From Chytridium lagenaria (taxonomy: Eukaryota > Chytridiomycota > Chytridiomycetes > Chytridiales > Chytridiaceae): DNA of 64,000 bases. The DNA lies in the NCBI GenBank assembly GCA_025449115.1, contig JAHLKC010000080.1, positions 62,001 to 126,000 of the forward strand. Reading direction: 5' to 3'. A program made the translations under genes and the position numbers. Every line of letters begins with the position of its first letter. Within the stretch, counting starts at the first letter, position 1. The notes under the pieces were generated by a model. That model saw nothing but the letters and a program-made list of their open reading frames with translations, had not been told where the DNA came from and did no database searches. Shown piece after piece: positions 22,658 through 33,800 of this stretch.

Positions 22658-23704
22658 ATGAAGTTCTCTGCCATCATCTCTCTCATCGCCATCGCTGCGT
22701 CCACCGTCTCTGCCGTTCCTTCTCTTCAGAGGAGGGAAGTCCCCCAGGAGCACTCCCACGACTTGATCGTTAACGCCGTCCGCAACATTGTTCGTGAAGG
22801 CAACAACCAAAACGCCTTTGTGGGCGTCGACCCCATCTTTGCTCTTCTCGGTGACGGTGCCGCTAACACTGGTATCGCCCAAGATGCTAAACTGACCAAC
22901 GCTGCCCAAAAGAACCCCGACTGTCTTCAACAAAATATCGCCGACGAATGTATCTCCAACGCCAAGAAGGTTGGCAACAGCAACCTTGGCGCTGTCAACA
23001 CCAAGGTGGCCACCTGTCTCCAGTTCCGCGCTCTCGAGAAGAACACCATCGGTATCGGACTCAACTCTAAGCAGTGCACTGCTGCCCCTCGTAATGCTGA
23101 GCTCGCTGGTCTCAAGCAGCACCAGGATCCCGCCGCCAACGGTGCCACCGCTGAAAACAAGGCCATTGAGATTGAGCTCGGCAAAAAGATCTTTGCCCTG
23201 GGTGGTTTCTCTGCTGACGCGGCCGCCAACCTTGCTCTTCAGACTGCTACCTTTGCCCCTGGTGACAAGGGTGACAACACCTTCAAGGGAAACACTTGCG
23301 ATGACTTGAACGTTGTGGCAAAAGCCAACGGTGAATTCTTTGGTCGCAGGATTGCTGCCGGTCAGGTCAGTGACTGTATCGCTGAGGCCACGATCGCCAG
23401 GGGAAGGTCGCAAGCTGTTCCCGCTGCTTCCAAAAATGAGATCGTGGCTGCTCTCGGTGGTGCTGCTGCCGGTGGTGCCGCTGCCGGTCAGAACAACAAC
23501 CAAGGTCAAGGCAACAACAACCAAGGTCAAGGCAACAACAACAACCAAGGTCAGGGCCAGAACAACAACCAAGGTCAAGGCCAAAACAACAACCAAGGTC
23601 AGGGCAACAACAACAACAACCAAGGTCAAGCTGGTAAGGCCCAACAAATCGCTCAAGCCAGTCAACTCCTCCAGCAAGCCCTCGCCCTCCTTAACAGCAT
23701 CTAA
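22658..23704 (+). CDS. secreted protein with Asn/Gln/Gly repeats
   Basis: A single intact exon of 348 residues. MKFSAIISLIAIAASTVSA is a clear signal peptide, followed by a dibasic site (QRREV) suited to Kex2-type cleavage. The middle (residues 30-260) is Ala/Asn-rich with six or so spaced Cys (NPDCLQ, ADECIS, ATCLQF, SKQCTA, GNTCDD, VSDCIA), likely three disulfides. Residues 270-325 are a low-complexity array of NNNQGQG units, and the tail AQQIAQASQLLQQALALL is an amphipathic helix. Codon use is strongly biased to C-ending codons and no frame break exists, unlike most neighbours; with the TATA-like promoter this suggests high expression. It could be a wall, matrix or adhesive protein. Family not recognised. 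Confidence 0.9.
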   Translation: MKFSAIISLIAIAASTVSAVPSLQRREVPQEHSHDLIVNAVRNIVREGNNQNAFVGVDPIFALLGDGAANTGIAQDAKLTNAAQKNPDCLQQNIADECISNAKKVGNSNLGAVNTKVATCLQFRALEKNTIGIGLNSKQCTAAPRNAELAGLKQHQDPAANGATAENKAIEIELGKKIFALGGFSADAAANLALQTATFAPGDKGDNTFKGNTCDDLNVVAKANGEFFGRRIAAGQVSDCIAEATIARGRSQAVPAASKNEIVAALGGAAAGGAAAGQNNNQGQGNNNQGQGNNNNQGQGQNNNQGQGQNNNQGQGNNNNNQGQAGKAQQIAQASQLLQQALALLNSI

Positions 23705-24158
23705 ACGCCCAACCGTCGTTCCCCTTTTTGACACGTTTCCAGTTTTTCCAAGTCTTTTCTCGGTGATTAGAAAAACCAAACCGTTTTTTTCTCGTTCCGC
23801 TACCTCAAATCCCCGCTTTTTCATCATGTTTATGCAAAGGTGTAAATAAATGCACACACACACACAATTAAAAGTCGTTTTGAAACGTCTATACCAACAT
23901 ATTATACTGAATACCTCTTTTAACGTCATATCCATTTTTTTTTAAAGCCATTGCTAAGCGAGATACCAAAAAAAAAGGAATAGGTTTATTGATAAGAGCT
24001 TTACCGCAGACACATCAAACCGTTAGAAGAAAAGCTACGGCGTCGGCCGACTTGCAAGCCGCAAAACGTTAACACAAAGAAAACAGAACCAGAGAAAAAC
24101 AAAACTAGAAAAACAAAAAAATAAACCAAACATATCCCAAAAAAAACCGGGTTCAACA
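23705..24158. other. 3' spacer with CA microsatellite
   Basis: Between convergent genes. Holds a (CA)7 run at 23853-23866 and AAATAA text just before it that fits the polyadenylation signal of the secreted protein gene. Long A runs at 23938-23985 and 24130-24147. No gene seen. Confidence 0.4.
23853..23866. repeat. (CA)7 microsatellite
   Basis: Seven CA units directly after an AAATAAATG in the 3' region of the secreted protein gene. Confidence 0.9.
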
Positions 24159-27017
24159 TCATCGAAACGCCCTCCCCAACAAAAACGCACACACAATCGC
24201 AATCCCCGTCCCAACAAGCACCGGCGCCAACACATCCATCTCCCCCTTCCTCCCCTTCCCCCCCCACCCCCCTGCTGCACCCCCATCCCCGGTACAGACA
24301 CCGTCGATCCAACCCTCCCAAACCCAACATCCACCGACCCCGCATCACTCTCCGCCCGATTCGATCCCCCAAACGATAAAATCGACGCTCCACTCCCTCC
24401 ACCCCCCAAAAACCTCCCAACCCCAACCCCAACCACCTGCGCATCCATACACAACATCACTCGATTCCATCCCGCCCCAGCTGCCATCGTCACGGCTTCT
24501 TCAAGATCATCGTCGCTCCCAAGATGCACGGTATCGCCTTCATCGTCAATGTAACTCAGCGAGATCCACGGGGTCGGTGGTGATGGGAAACGCGGGTGAG
24601 AGGGACCTAGACGGGATAAAACGGCGGCAGTGAGTGCTGAAAGGGAGTTGGAGGGGGATACAACGAGACGATGGATTTTGCCAGTATCAAGATCACGCAG
24701 TTTAAACGTGTAGGAATCGGAATGGGAGGCAGTTGGACCTGTGAGCGTGGATCCGGCGCGTTGATGAGTTCCCGGAGGTCCACGACGTGGAGACCCCACC
24801 GTAGATCCTTGTCGTCGATTCTGTTGGATAGGTGGAGGTACCGGATCCACATTCACCGCCACCCTTGACGCAGAGTCTTCCGGAAGCACCGTAGAATCAT
24901 CCGGCACAGATTCATTTGACGGACTCGGTGACGCAACGGTACGAAGGTGATGATAATCAGGGGGTGATGTGGCGTTGATGTGGGCGGGAGTGTTGCGACG
25001 GTAACCGCTTCGAGAACCGGCGTTGCTTTGTCCACCGAGGTTAGAGCTGGGTCGACGACGTTGGGGGTTGCTGCCGTTGATTTGAGAGGAATGGGGGATG
25101 GCGTTGGGGTCGACGGAGACGTCGCTTTCATTGTCGGAACCGTCGAGGACGGATCCACCGTGGACGCTGCCGCCGCTACCGGATTCCCAAAATCGGTTCC
25201 ATAGTTGACCACCTTCCAAGGATGGATCGGTTTGAAGGCTATTTAACTAGAAATAATGATTGAGCATTTTTAACGTTAAGAAAAAGAAGTTTGAAGTGGT
25301 ATTCAAACAAAAAAAGTGGAGAGTTATATTCCCACCTGTCCAAGGGTGGTGTAGGTAAGCTTTAAACATCCACAAGACCCTCAACAACTCCACTAGGATC
25401 GACGACAGGTAAATGAAGGTAACGACCAGCTATTATGAGAGAAAACCATTAGCCACATATAAAGTTGAAAGGAAAGAAATAAAACAATGGCCTAGTTTAC
25501 CATGCATTTTTCGTAGCGCGTCAATAACAGGAGTCTCGGGAGTGACGCAATCAGGGTGAGGAGTCATCACTCTATAAAAACAAAATCATTAGACTAATTA
25601 TTCTAAAGGTATAACAAAGGGAAGAGGTAGATATTTACCTAACAACCGGGGTCGTGGCAGGATCCAGCCCCGCCGCCAACACCCTCAACACCAAATCCTT
25701 TGACGTAAAAATCCCCGCCAAATCGCCCAACCCCCCGACCCACTCCCATCTCCCGCGCTATCAGCATCAAACACCAACGCCGCCGTCTCCCTAGCTCCTC
25801 TCATCCGTCTCGCAGCCTCCAACACCGTATCACCCAAAGCCACAACAGGAGGCGGGGAGGCATTCCCGTCCGCATTCAAAAGAGAGGAAAGATCTGGGAA
25901 GGCCAGATGATCTCGAAGAACCGAAGCGTAGGATGAGGAGGGACGGGAGGTGGGTTGTTCAAGTCGGTGGCGGGAGGATTCGTAGAGACGGTCGAGCTTT
26001 TCAAGGGAATCGTAGAGACATTTGGTGATGTCGAGAACGGCAACGACGCCACCACCAGTATCGGGGTCGTCTGGGCTGACATCGTCAACCACGGGAAGGT
26101 GACGAAAGTGACCAGCGACCATCTGCAAAAACGTGTTAATGAAAAAGGTTTATAGTTTAAATGCAAACCTTGTTCAAGGCATCGGCTGCCGATCCTACGG
26201 TGACAACGCTAACAGGATTATGTGTCATAACCTCAGACACAAGAGTAGATCTGGGATCCAGACCTTCAGCGACCACTCTAAATGTCATATCCTTATCAGT
26301 GATTATACCAGAGAGATGACCTTGGTTGTCAACAATCAAAACAGCGTCGACGCGTTTAGCAGCCATATGAGCAGCAGCCTAAATTATTGAAATTAGAATC
26401 ATAATCAACCAGTACTGTTTAGATGTAATAAAAATGGTATACATCACAGCCCAAGGGAATCTCTTACCTCAACTACTTTGGCAGACTCGTGTAAAGCCAC
26501 AGCTGGCGTAGGATTCATTGCAGCAACCGTGCCCCTCTTTGGTCTCCCCTGCGGACCCCTCGCTGTAGCAGCCTGTGCCTAGTAGGACTCAACGCTCCAC
26601 CACCACCATACCCACCCCCAACCTCCGACCCCGGCCTCGACCGAGATCCTTGCCCCTGTGATCCCATCACCGGCAGCCCCGACGATGACGAAGACAGCGT
26701 CGACATGGCCCTTGTCGGACCCGACACCACCGACCTGATGGCCCCGACCTTCTCTTCCGAGCGTTCAGTTCCATTTCAATATTCCGACGAATGGCCTCGT
26801 CGTTAGTGCGACGGGATGAGAGGGTTGAGGAGGGTGGAGAGCGGTTGGGCTGGCCGGAAGAGGAAGTGGAGGAGATGGAGGAGGTGAGGGATTCATTGGA
26901 TTCTTGCTTGCGGATGGATCCGGATGGGCGACGTTGGGGATCGGTGGGATCTGAATCGCGGTAGGAGGATGAACGAGAGTATTGGGTCGAGGTTGGGCGA
27001 CGGTTGTTGCTGGACAT
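24159..27017 (-). CDS. CBS-PB1 membrane-anchored protein (mug70-like)
   Basis: Minus strand from MSSNNRRPTSTQYSRSSSYR (27017). After a Ser-rich disordered N-terminus come four CBS motifs in two pairs: MNPTPAVALHESAKVVE with AAKRVDAVLIVDNQGHLSGI, ITDKDMTFRVVAEGLDPRST and HFRHLPVVDD with VAVLDITKCLYDSLEKL; then VALGDTVLEAARRMRGARET, FTSKDLVLRVLAAGLDPAT, TPHPDCVTPETPVIDALRKM and GRYLHLPVVD. A PB1 domain follows: YTFKLRDLDTGKIHRLVVSP, PWISLSYIDDEGDTVHLGSD and DDLEEAVTMAAGAGWNR. The protein ends with a single hydrophobic anchor (LAPVLVGTGIAIVCAFLLGR) and stop at 24159. This order (CBS x4, PB1, C-terminal anchor) is that of the fungal mug70 family. One-base gaps are needed near 26710, 26575, 25735 (in a run of six G) and 24250. 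Biological role is poorly known. Confidence 0.85.
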
Positions 27018-27442
27018 TTTGGGGAGGTGTCGAGAATTTCAAGGGTAGAGATGTTGGGCGCAGATGCATGGGCTTTTGGTTGGTAAAAAGCTCTCAATTC
27101 AAGGGGATCTTGCTGGATGCTATTCAAGGGGTACTAATACGGAATGGGATATGATGGACGTATCGATATCGTATCAACAATCGCCCTTTCTACTACGGGT
27201 AGAAGGATGACAGGGCGATGGGTATAGCAGATCCTGCTTCAAAGGGGATTGATTCGTATCTTTTCCTTCAAGGCCTTAGACGACGGCCATGCAACAACAG
27301 CGATGAGCAAGGTCGGTCTCAAAGATGAAGGCCGAATTTTGTCTGAAGAGAACGTGACACTTGAGATTTTTGTTGGTAGCTCCTCCATCTACCGTCCTTC
27401 GTTCATCTCCATCACCCCCGGAACCACTGACCACTGCTGACG
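27018..27442. promoter_or_regulatory. divergent promoter region
   Basis: 425 bases between the divergent CBS-PB1 and Sec2-like genes. No gene found. An exact self-complementary ATCGATAT-rich patch (CGTATCGATATCGTAT) lies near 27158; it is short and may be chance. Confidence 0.35.
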
Positions 27443-29626
27443 ATGGCCTCGTTTCCTGGATGGGCGGATAGTTCTGCATCGATGCCTCCTCTGGTGGAGA
27501 TCCCAAAACCTGCTGCATATCCGGGAGGGGCGGCGAATGCGTCTGAGAATGCCGCCCATGTCTCAACGGGAGAGTACAAGACCGCTGCTGACCAGTTGGC
27601 CTCATTGCAAGAGAGACTGTCTACGCTGTCAATGTGGGTATTGGATCATTCTTTGTCTCTGCTTTATTGTTTAAAGAAGTAATATGGTTCTTTGGAGTAA
27701 GAAAACTAATGGTTATCTCTGCAGAAAACATAGGCGGACAGGCTCAACAGCCTCCATCGACGTCAAACCAGTACCCGTAGATCAAGCCATCCTTGAATGC
27801 TTCAACTGCCACATCACCGGTTGCAGATTTCGAAGAGGCGCTTAGAAAGATCGAGGCACTGTCGTCATGCGTTGAACCCGACCCGTCTTGCTCATGTCGG
27901 AAAGTGGTAGATCCGTTGGATCCAGCTGTATGCGGCAGCTGCCACGGAGTGATACGACCCATCTTTCGGATTGAGCAGGACCGACTTCGGACCATCGAAG
28001 CGACTGTAGATCTTCGCAAAAAGCTCCAAGAATCCCACAAAAAGGAAGCAGCAACCAAAGAAGAAGCTGGACGACTTTCAAGCAGGATTGGGAGAGCTTG
28101 AGATCGTGATGGATGAAAAAGCTAAAGATCTTGATGAGCTGCACACAGAGTTAAGATTGATGGGGGAACGGGTCATTGAGGAAATTGAGAAAAGGGCCGA
28201 ACTGCAGGTCAATAAGGATGCATTGCAGGATGAGCTTGAGGAAGTTACAAAGGAGCTGTTTGAGAATGCAAACATGTTGGTGTCGACTGAGGCTAGGAGG
28301 GGTCATCATCATGAGCAGAAGGTGAAGAATTTGGAGCAAGAGCTTGTCGAGATTCGTCTTCAGCTTCAGATGGAGCAACTACAACTCCGAGAGCTTAAAG
28401 TGAAGATGGATGAGGAAGCAGCTACGAAACCCAAAGAGGAAGGCCGAAGCGGTACAATTGATGGTCAAGATGCAAATTCCGCGGCTCCTCTTCCACGAAC
28501 TACTATTCCTTTGAGCAGAGGAGACGAACAAAAGAGGTTACTCACGTTCCGCTGGTGGACGACCCCATTGATCCTCTACTTTTGCAGATTTGTGGATTTC
28601 ATGAACCAAAGTCCTAGTGTGAAGCTGAACAAACTTCATACTATTCCATTCATGAAGAACACCAAAGACGATGACATCAACCCTTGTCTGCGTTTTGGTG
28701 GCAACCCACGCACTTTGACCAACAAACTTGTCGAGGCCATCATGATGAACTCGTGTTTTGTAGAAGAGATGAGTGCTGCCCAGATTGCTGCTATCAACCA
28801 GCATCTCGAACCAACACCGCTCTTCTACTGAACGGCTCAGCGGCACCCCTGTGGTCGGTGAAGGCCGTTCACGTCGTCCGACGGTCGAGCTTGACAAACC
28901 TCATTCCTCCTCTGGCGCTTCAACTCCGACCCAAGCCATCTTTCATCAACGAACTGTCCTCGAACGTCTCTCTACATGGACATCTCTCGCCACCGCAACT
29001 CCCCCTACACCCTCAGTTCCCTTACCTGCCTCTGGCTCAACATCCCCCCAACGACCCCAACTATTCCCTCTTCAAACAACTCTTCCATTCCCTCTACAAG
29101 TCAAGGCTGCACCGCTTGTGGCCGCACCGTCCCCCTCCGCTACCATTCCGCGTCTCCGAAAACCCCGACGACGCTTGGTGTCCCATATTTGTACATCCTG
29201 CCGCGACCGTCTCGTCTCCGTCTGCGAGTTTTATAACTTTGTTCGTCACGTTCGTCAAGGTCTCTACTCTACACGTCGTCGCGAAGACTTGTTTCTTGAA
29301 GTTCTCGCGTTGAAGCGGAAAATGTTTTATGCAAGAGCCGGGTGTGCGATGCTTGCGAACGCCAATGAGAAACCGTTTGGGAGAGGGGGGAGAGGGGTGC
29401 TGGTGAGACCGGATTCGCAGCTTTTGAGGAGTTGCAGGTGCTGACGGGGAGGGAGGGGCAGATATAACGCCGCCGATGCCGGCGAGAATGTCAATGTCGA
29501 CAGTTGTTTAGGTTTTTGAATGGGGATGGGTCGGAGAGGGTTGCCGTGGATACGGGGAGAAGGACAGGGCCGACTGGTATCGCGTCGCCGACTGTTACTC
29601 CGGCGACACCGCTTTCGCCACAGTAG
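27443..29626 (+). CDS. Sec2/Rabin-type Rab guanine nucleotide exchange factor
   Basis: Exon 1 is 27443-27633 (donor GTGGGT); exon 2 starts at 27725. A short Cys-rich part (CSCRKVVDPLDPAVCGSCHG) is followed by the coiled coil with the GEF core: LQDELEEVTKELFENANMLV matches the Sec2/Rabin8 signature that opens Rab8/Sec4. The distal part has IPFMKNTKDDDINPCLRFGG, a C-terminal zinc-like CTACGRTVPLRYHS, and ICTSCRDRLVSVCEFYNFVR with HVRQGLYSTRRREDLFLEVL and LKRKMFYARAG, the conserved end of Rabin proteins. It should act at secretory vesicles on Rab8/Sec4 to direct exocytosis. Frame changes are needed near 27785, 28075, 28850, 29150 and 29430. Animal-type Rabin C-terminus retention is unusual compared with yeast Sec2. 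Confidence 0.82.
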
Positions 29627-30887
29627 TTTTTGAATGTAATCTATCCGACCTCACACCTATTGATATTATTGATTTTGTTCTCTTTATTAATTGCTCATGT
29701 TGCTGTAGCCTGCTTTTTAATTCTTTGTCTTGATATAAATGCCATTTGCCTTTTACATTAATGGTAACTCAGTAATGGCACTTCTTGATAGTTACTGCAT
29801 CCCCATTTCCCCTTTCCTTCGGCCCCTATCCCAACTATAAAATGAAAAGCATCTGCGGGCATGTTCTTCATCGTTTTAAAAGTATTTTATGACACAGAAC
29901 AGAATCATTTACTAAAAAAACGATTTCGCTACTGATGCATGCCTTTAGCATATCAACCTCCGTTACCTTCACCCTTTTGCCTGGTTGTTTTTTGTTTTTT
30001 TTGGCTCACTTTGTTTCCATCCTGCATGATGATATTCTAATTTCATTAGACAATCCTGATTGTCAGCTCTGTAATTTTGCTCTGTAATTGTCACCCTCAC
30101 CATCGTTACAGTATTCTCCAAACCAACCTTCGTCCATCTGTCAGATTTGATAACGTTACAGGTGTTAAACCAGCATATTCTCTTGGCTTGAACGCTTGAC
30201 AGTAGTTTGTCATAAGGGATTTCTGCAAGTACTTGAACGGGGTGGGGCGTTCAGTTGGCTTTGACAGTATATTGTGAGTGCAGAAATTCATCTGCACCAA
30301 GACGTAACAAGGAACACATCAAGCGAATTGCAGCATCAGCTCATCATACTTCGGGAGAGGCTTCATCACCATGCCTAGGTCTCCACTTCACTCTGACACG
30401 ACAAAAGAGTACAAACATGAGCAGCATCAGACGATAAAAGACGACAAGGTACATGAAACAAGTGAGTTTATTCTTTATAAAGCGTGATGAAATTACATCA
30501 ACTAAAACACACTTTTAAAGACACACTAATCAGAGTATTTCGCCGCTGCCGAGCAATTTCCCCAAATACGGCAGCGTGAATGCAAAAATCGGGAAGTAAG
30601 AATATCTTTTGAAGTTTTTCGTTCTTACTTATTTGTGACTATGTTAGATGCCGCAGCCGATGTTAGAATCTTATTCTTTAAAGGTTTATGTTTCTCCTTC
30701 TCCTTCTTTTTCTGCGACATCAAATCACAAAAAGCATTACTCCATAACAATTTTTGAATATCCATTCGTTCTTCGTCTTCAGATTTGTTGAAAGATTTGG
30801 TATTGGCTTTCAAAAGATACATAAGAGATATTGAATTAGGTAAAATCGTTTCCTGGAATCAACTCACACCAGTTTGTAGCTGTTAAG
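29627..30887. other. 1.26 kb without a convincing gene
   Basis: The longest gene-poor stretch of the window, between the Sec2-like gene and the disordered-protein gene, both on plus. It is AT-rich. A 65-codon Lys-rich minus-strand frame with an ATG at 30822 (30625-30822, NTKSFNKSEDEERMDIQKLL) is the only candidate and has no recognised homology; I give it low weight. No tRNA or rRNA was recognised by eye. Confidence 0.4.
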
Positions 30888-33800
30888 ATGAAGCGCTGGG
30901 CAAACCGTGGAGGAAGACAACCGGAACCATTCACAACGACCTTTGATGAAGTCTTAACAGTATTGTTCAAACGTGACTCCTACATTCATCCGCCCATCTA
31001 AATGCCTTTCTAGGTTACCCAGAAAGTCCTTCACTCAAAGTATTCCAAAACCGATTCAGTCATGGCCGTCAAAGTGAAATGTTCTTGGACGATGGTAGTT
31101 TATTTGCGGAAAGGTGGTTTGGGAGAGCCAATTTTATCGAAATCTATCTGAGAACAGACCTTAATGATTACGAGAACCGGATACAGGATATTGGTTCTCA
31201 TAAAGACGGAAGCGTGACTGAGGAGGAGAAGTTTTGCGTATCTGCTTGGAAGTCTCTTAGAGAATCGATGGTAGATTACTATAAAACCTTGGAGGTTTGT
31301 AGTCGACACAGAAGTGAATTACGGCGCTGGACAAAAATGATTAATTTGGAACCTTACGTCTACAAAGCCCCACGTTCCTCCTTTTTGACAGGTTCAATAC
31401 CATTAGCAGCCGAGCCCATAATTGTTTCGACTGGTCCTTCCTCTTTATCGTCTCAATCTCCCTCACCTTATCATTCTTCTCAATCTCCCTCACCTTATCA
31501 TTCTTCTCAATCTCCATCACCTTATCAATCTAATTTCAACATCACTCCATCGAAATTAATCATCGATATTTCTTCTGAGTCCCCGACCGCGGACGTATAT
31601 CAGCTGAGTCTTTCGAACAGCTCCTCTGTCAACTTCTCGCGGAAAGCTACAGCGTCTACTGATTTAAAAATGGTGGAAACAGAGGGATATGAGCAGAAAA
31701 GTGTTAATGATTCCGCGAGGAAAGAAGTTGATGATCAAAGTAACTTTGCTTATGAAAGAGGAAGCTACAATTACATGGATGATGAAGAGGATGAAATTGT
31801 TTCCGAAGGTTCAGTGGCGCCTCCTCGAACTTCATATTATTCTGCATCGCCCTTTACCTCGCCGCTATCATACACCACCCTAAGTTTCCACCGAAACGAC
31901 GCTTTGAAGCCCCCAAACAACTCCACTCCTCCTCCCGCATTCAAAACCCGCAAGCAAAGCCATAGAAATTCACGTTCCGGCTCATCTATTTCCGCACCCT
32001 CTATAGTGAAGACAAAGCGCGATATAGGGAATGATCTTAAACTGTCGATTCCCTTCACACAGGACTCTATCGCATCGCAACCCACAAAATATGACGACAT
32101 CCAGAGTTTTGCCAGTCTCTCCTCCGGAATCTTCACTAAACTCAGCAGCATTTTCGCAGAAATCTACAATGAACTTTTATCCTGCCTCACCAGACGGTGG
32201 ATTGCCTGCCCTTCATCTCTACAACTCTGAGTCAGCCAACCCTCAAACCTCCCGTGCACCATCAGGGTCGTCAAGGCGATCCCGGACGAGGTTTTGGTCT
32301 CCTCAATCACCATCATACCCCACCTCCATCCCTCTGAACAACCCTGATTCTTCAGCCTTCGAACAACTATCTCATCAAGCTACTTCCACCGTGTCATCTC
32401 GTATTCAATGCTCAGCGTCAGACGTCTCGAAACTTAGCATTAACAAACCACCTCCAATCAATCTGGAAACTCAATATGACGATGCTGATTCTCTCAAAAT
32501 CACTACAAACCCGGCACATCGCCGTAGATCCCCAAACCTTCCACCGTCAGATATTGCAACAACCTCTGTCCACCTCTTCACTCGAGAAGAAGAGATCGCC
32601 AATATGGCGAGTTACAATGCATATCTATCACGGAAACGATCTTACGAAGACTATGCAGATGAAGGGTATGCAGTCGATGTTCGTGTCGTCTCTTCCAGGG
32701 ATAACTGTATCCTTTCTATTAGTTATGTCTAGTTCCGATCGAAAGAATAGGTCTTCTCCAGCGGATGTTGCAAGAGCGGAGGCAAACGATCCCCGAATCG
32801 AGCCAATCTTTCCGAGCGCAAGCTTGGAGGTATCGGAAGACGTCTCAGTTTCAAAATGGAACTCGCCAACTCCAGCGTTCCATGAAGATGAAGCCGATGA
32901 CATTGAGTTAATTGAAGTTGATAGAACCACCGAACGTAAGTCTCTCATTCGTCAAACTTGCTTTATAGGGCGTGCTAACGTAAACTTTTAAGGGTGCGAC
33001 ACGATTCCGGCCGACGCGAAAAGTCAAAGTTCCTCTGGTAGCGGAAGCAGAAATGGCAGCCGCCAGATGATGATGACTGAAGAATGTTTTGGAGGCAATG
33101 ACCCAAATGACTCTGACGGTAAGTAATTATCGTTTTATGCTAAAATAGAGGGCTTCCGTAAAGAATTCATTTTGTGACTTTCTTTTGACGCAAACTTTCA
33201 GATGATCAAGTGGCTTCGGGGCCAAGCACTTTGACTTTTGGGACAGCTTCTGAAAATATTAGCAGACATGTTCAGCACACTGCTGCAGCAGGTGACGATT
33301 ACGACGATGAAGCGATGTCGAGGACAACGCTCTCAGACTTTGACGATACTGAAAGCCCGTACGCTTCATACGGTAAGTAGATTCTGCCCCTTTTCTAGTA
33401 TCTCTTTTTATTCCATGTGAGCGCTAACACGTAAATTGCAGGAGAAGATATGATTTTGAGCGGAAGCAGTTTGCCAAGTTCTATCAGAAGCACACAAAAG
33501 AGTCAATACAGCTCTCCTTCCTTTGAGGAGGAGGAGGAAGGTAAAATATTCTCCATTTTCTCACCGACGATTATATCTGCACGTTTAAGTTTTCTGACTC
33601 TTTTCTTTTCAAAATTAAGTGGCTGCACGAAGAGGCGTTCAGCTCAGATCGACCTTCAGAAAATTATTACGTACATCCTGCAGGTTATAGCATAGTTGAC
33701 TCTGTTTGCAGGAGATATTAATGAAAGGATCTGCGATTTCGGGGAATTTGTCAATGTTTTGGCAGAACGTAGGCTTTGCTTTCACTGCTACTCTATATGA

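Noticed and set aside
22649..23935. 428-codon open frame on the minus strand
   Set aside because: It is the mirror of the secreted protein gene; the Leu/Val-rich repeats are the antisense of the Asn/Gln/Gly array.
30106..30300. 64-codon minus-strand frame in the gene-free stretch
   Set aside because: Short, no ATG context, no recognised sequence features; likely chance.
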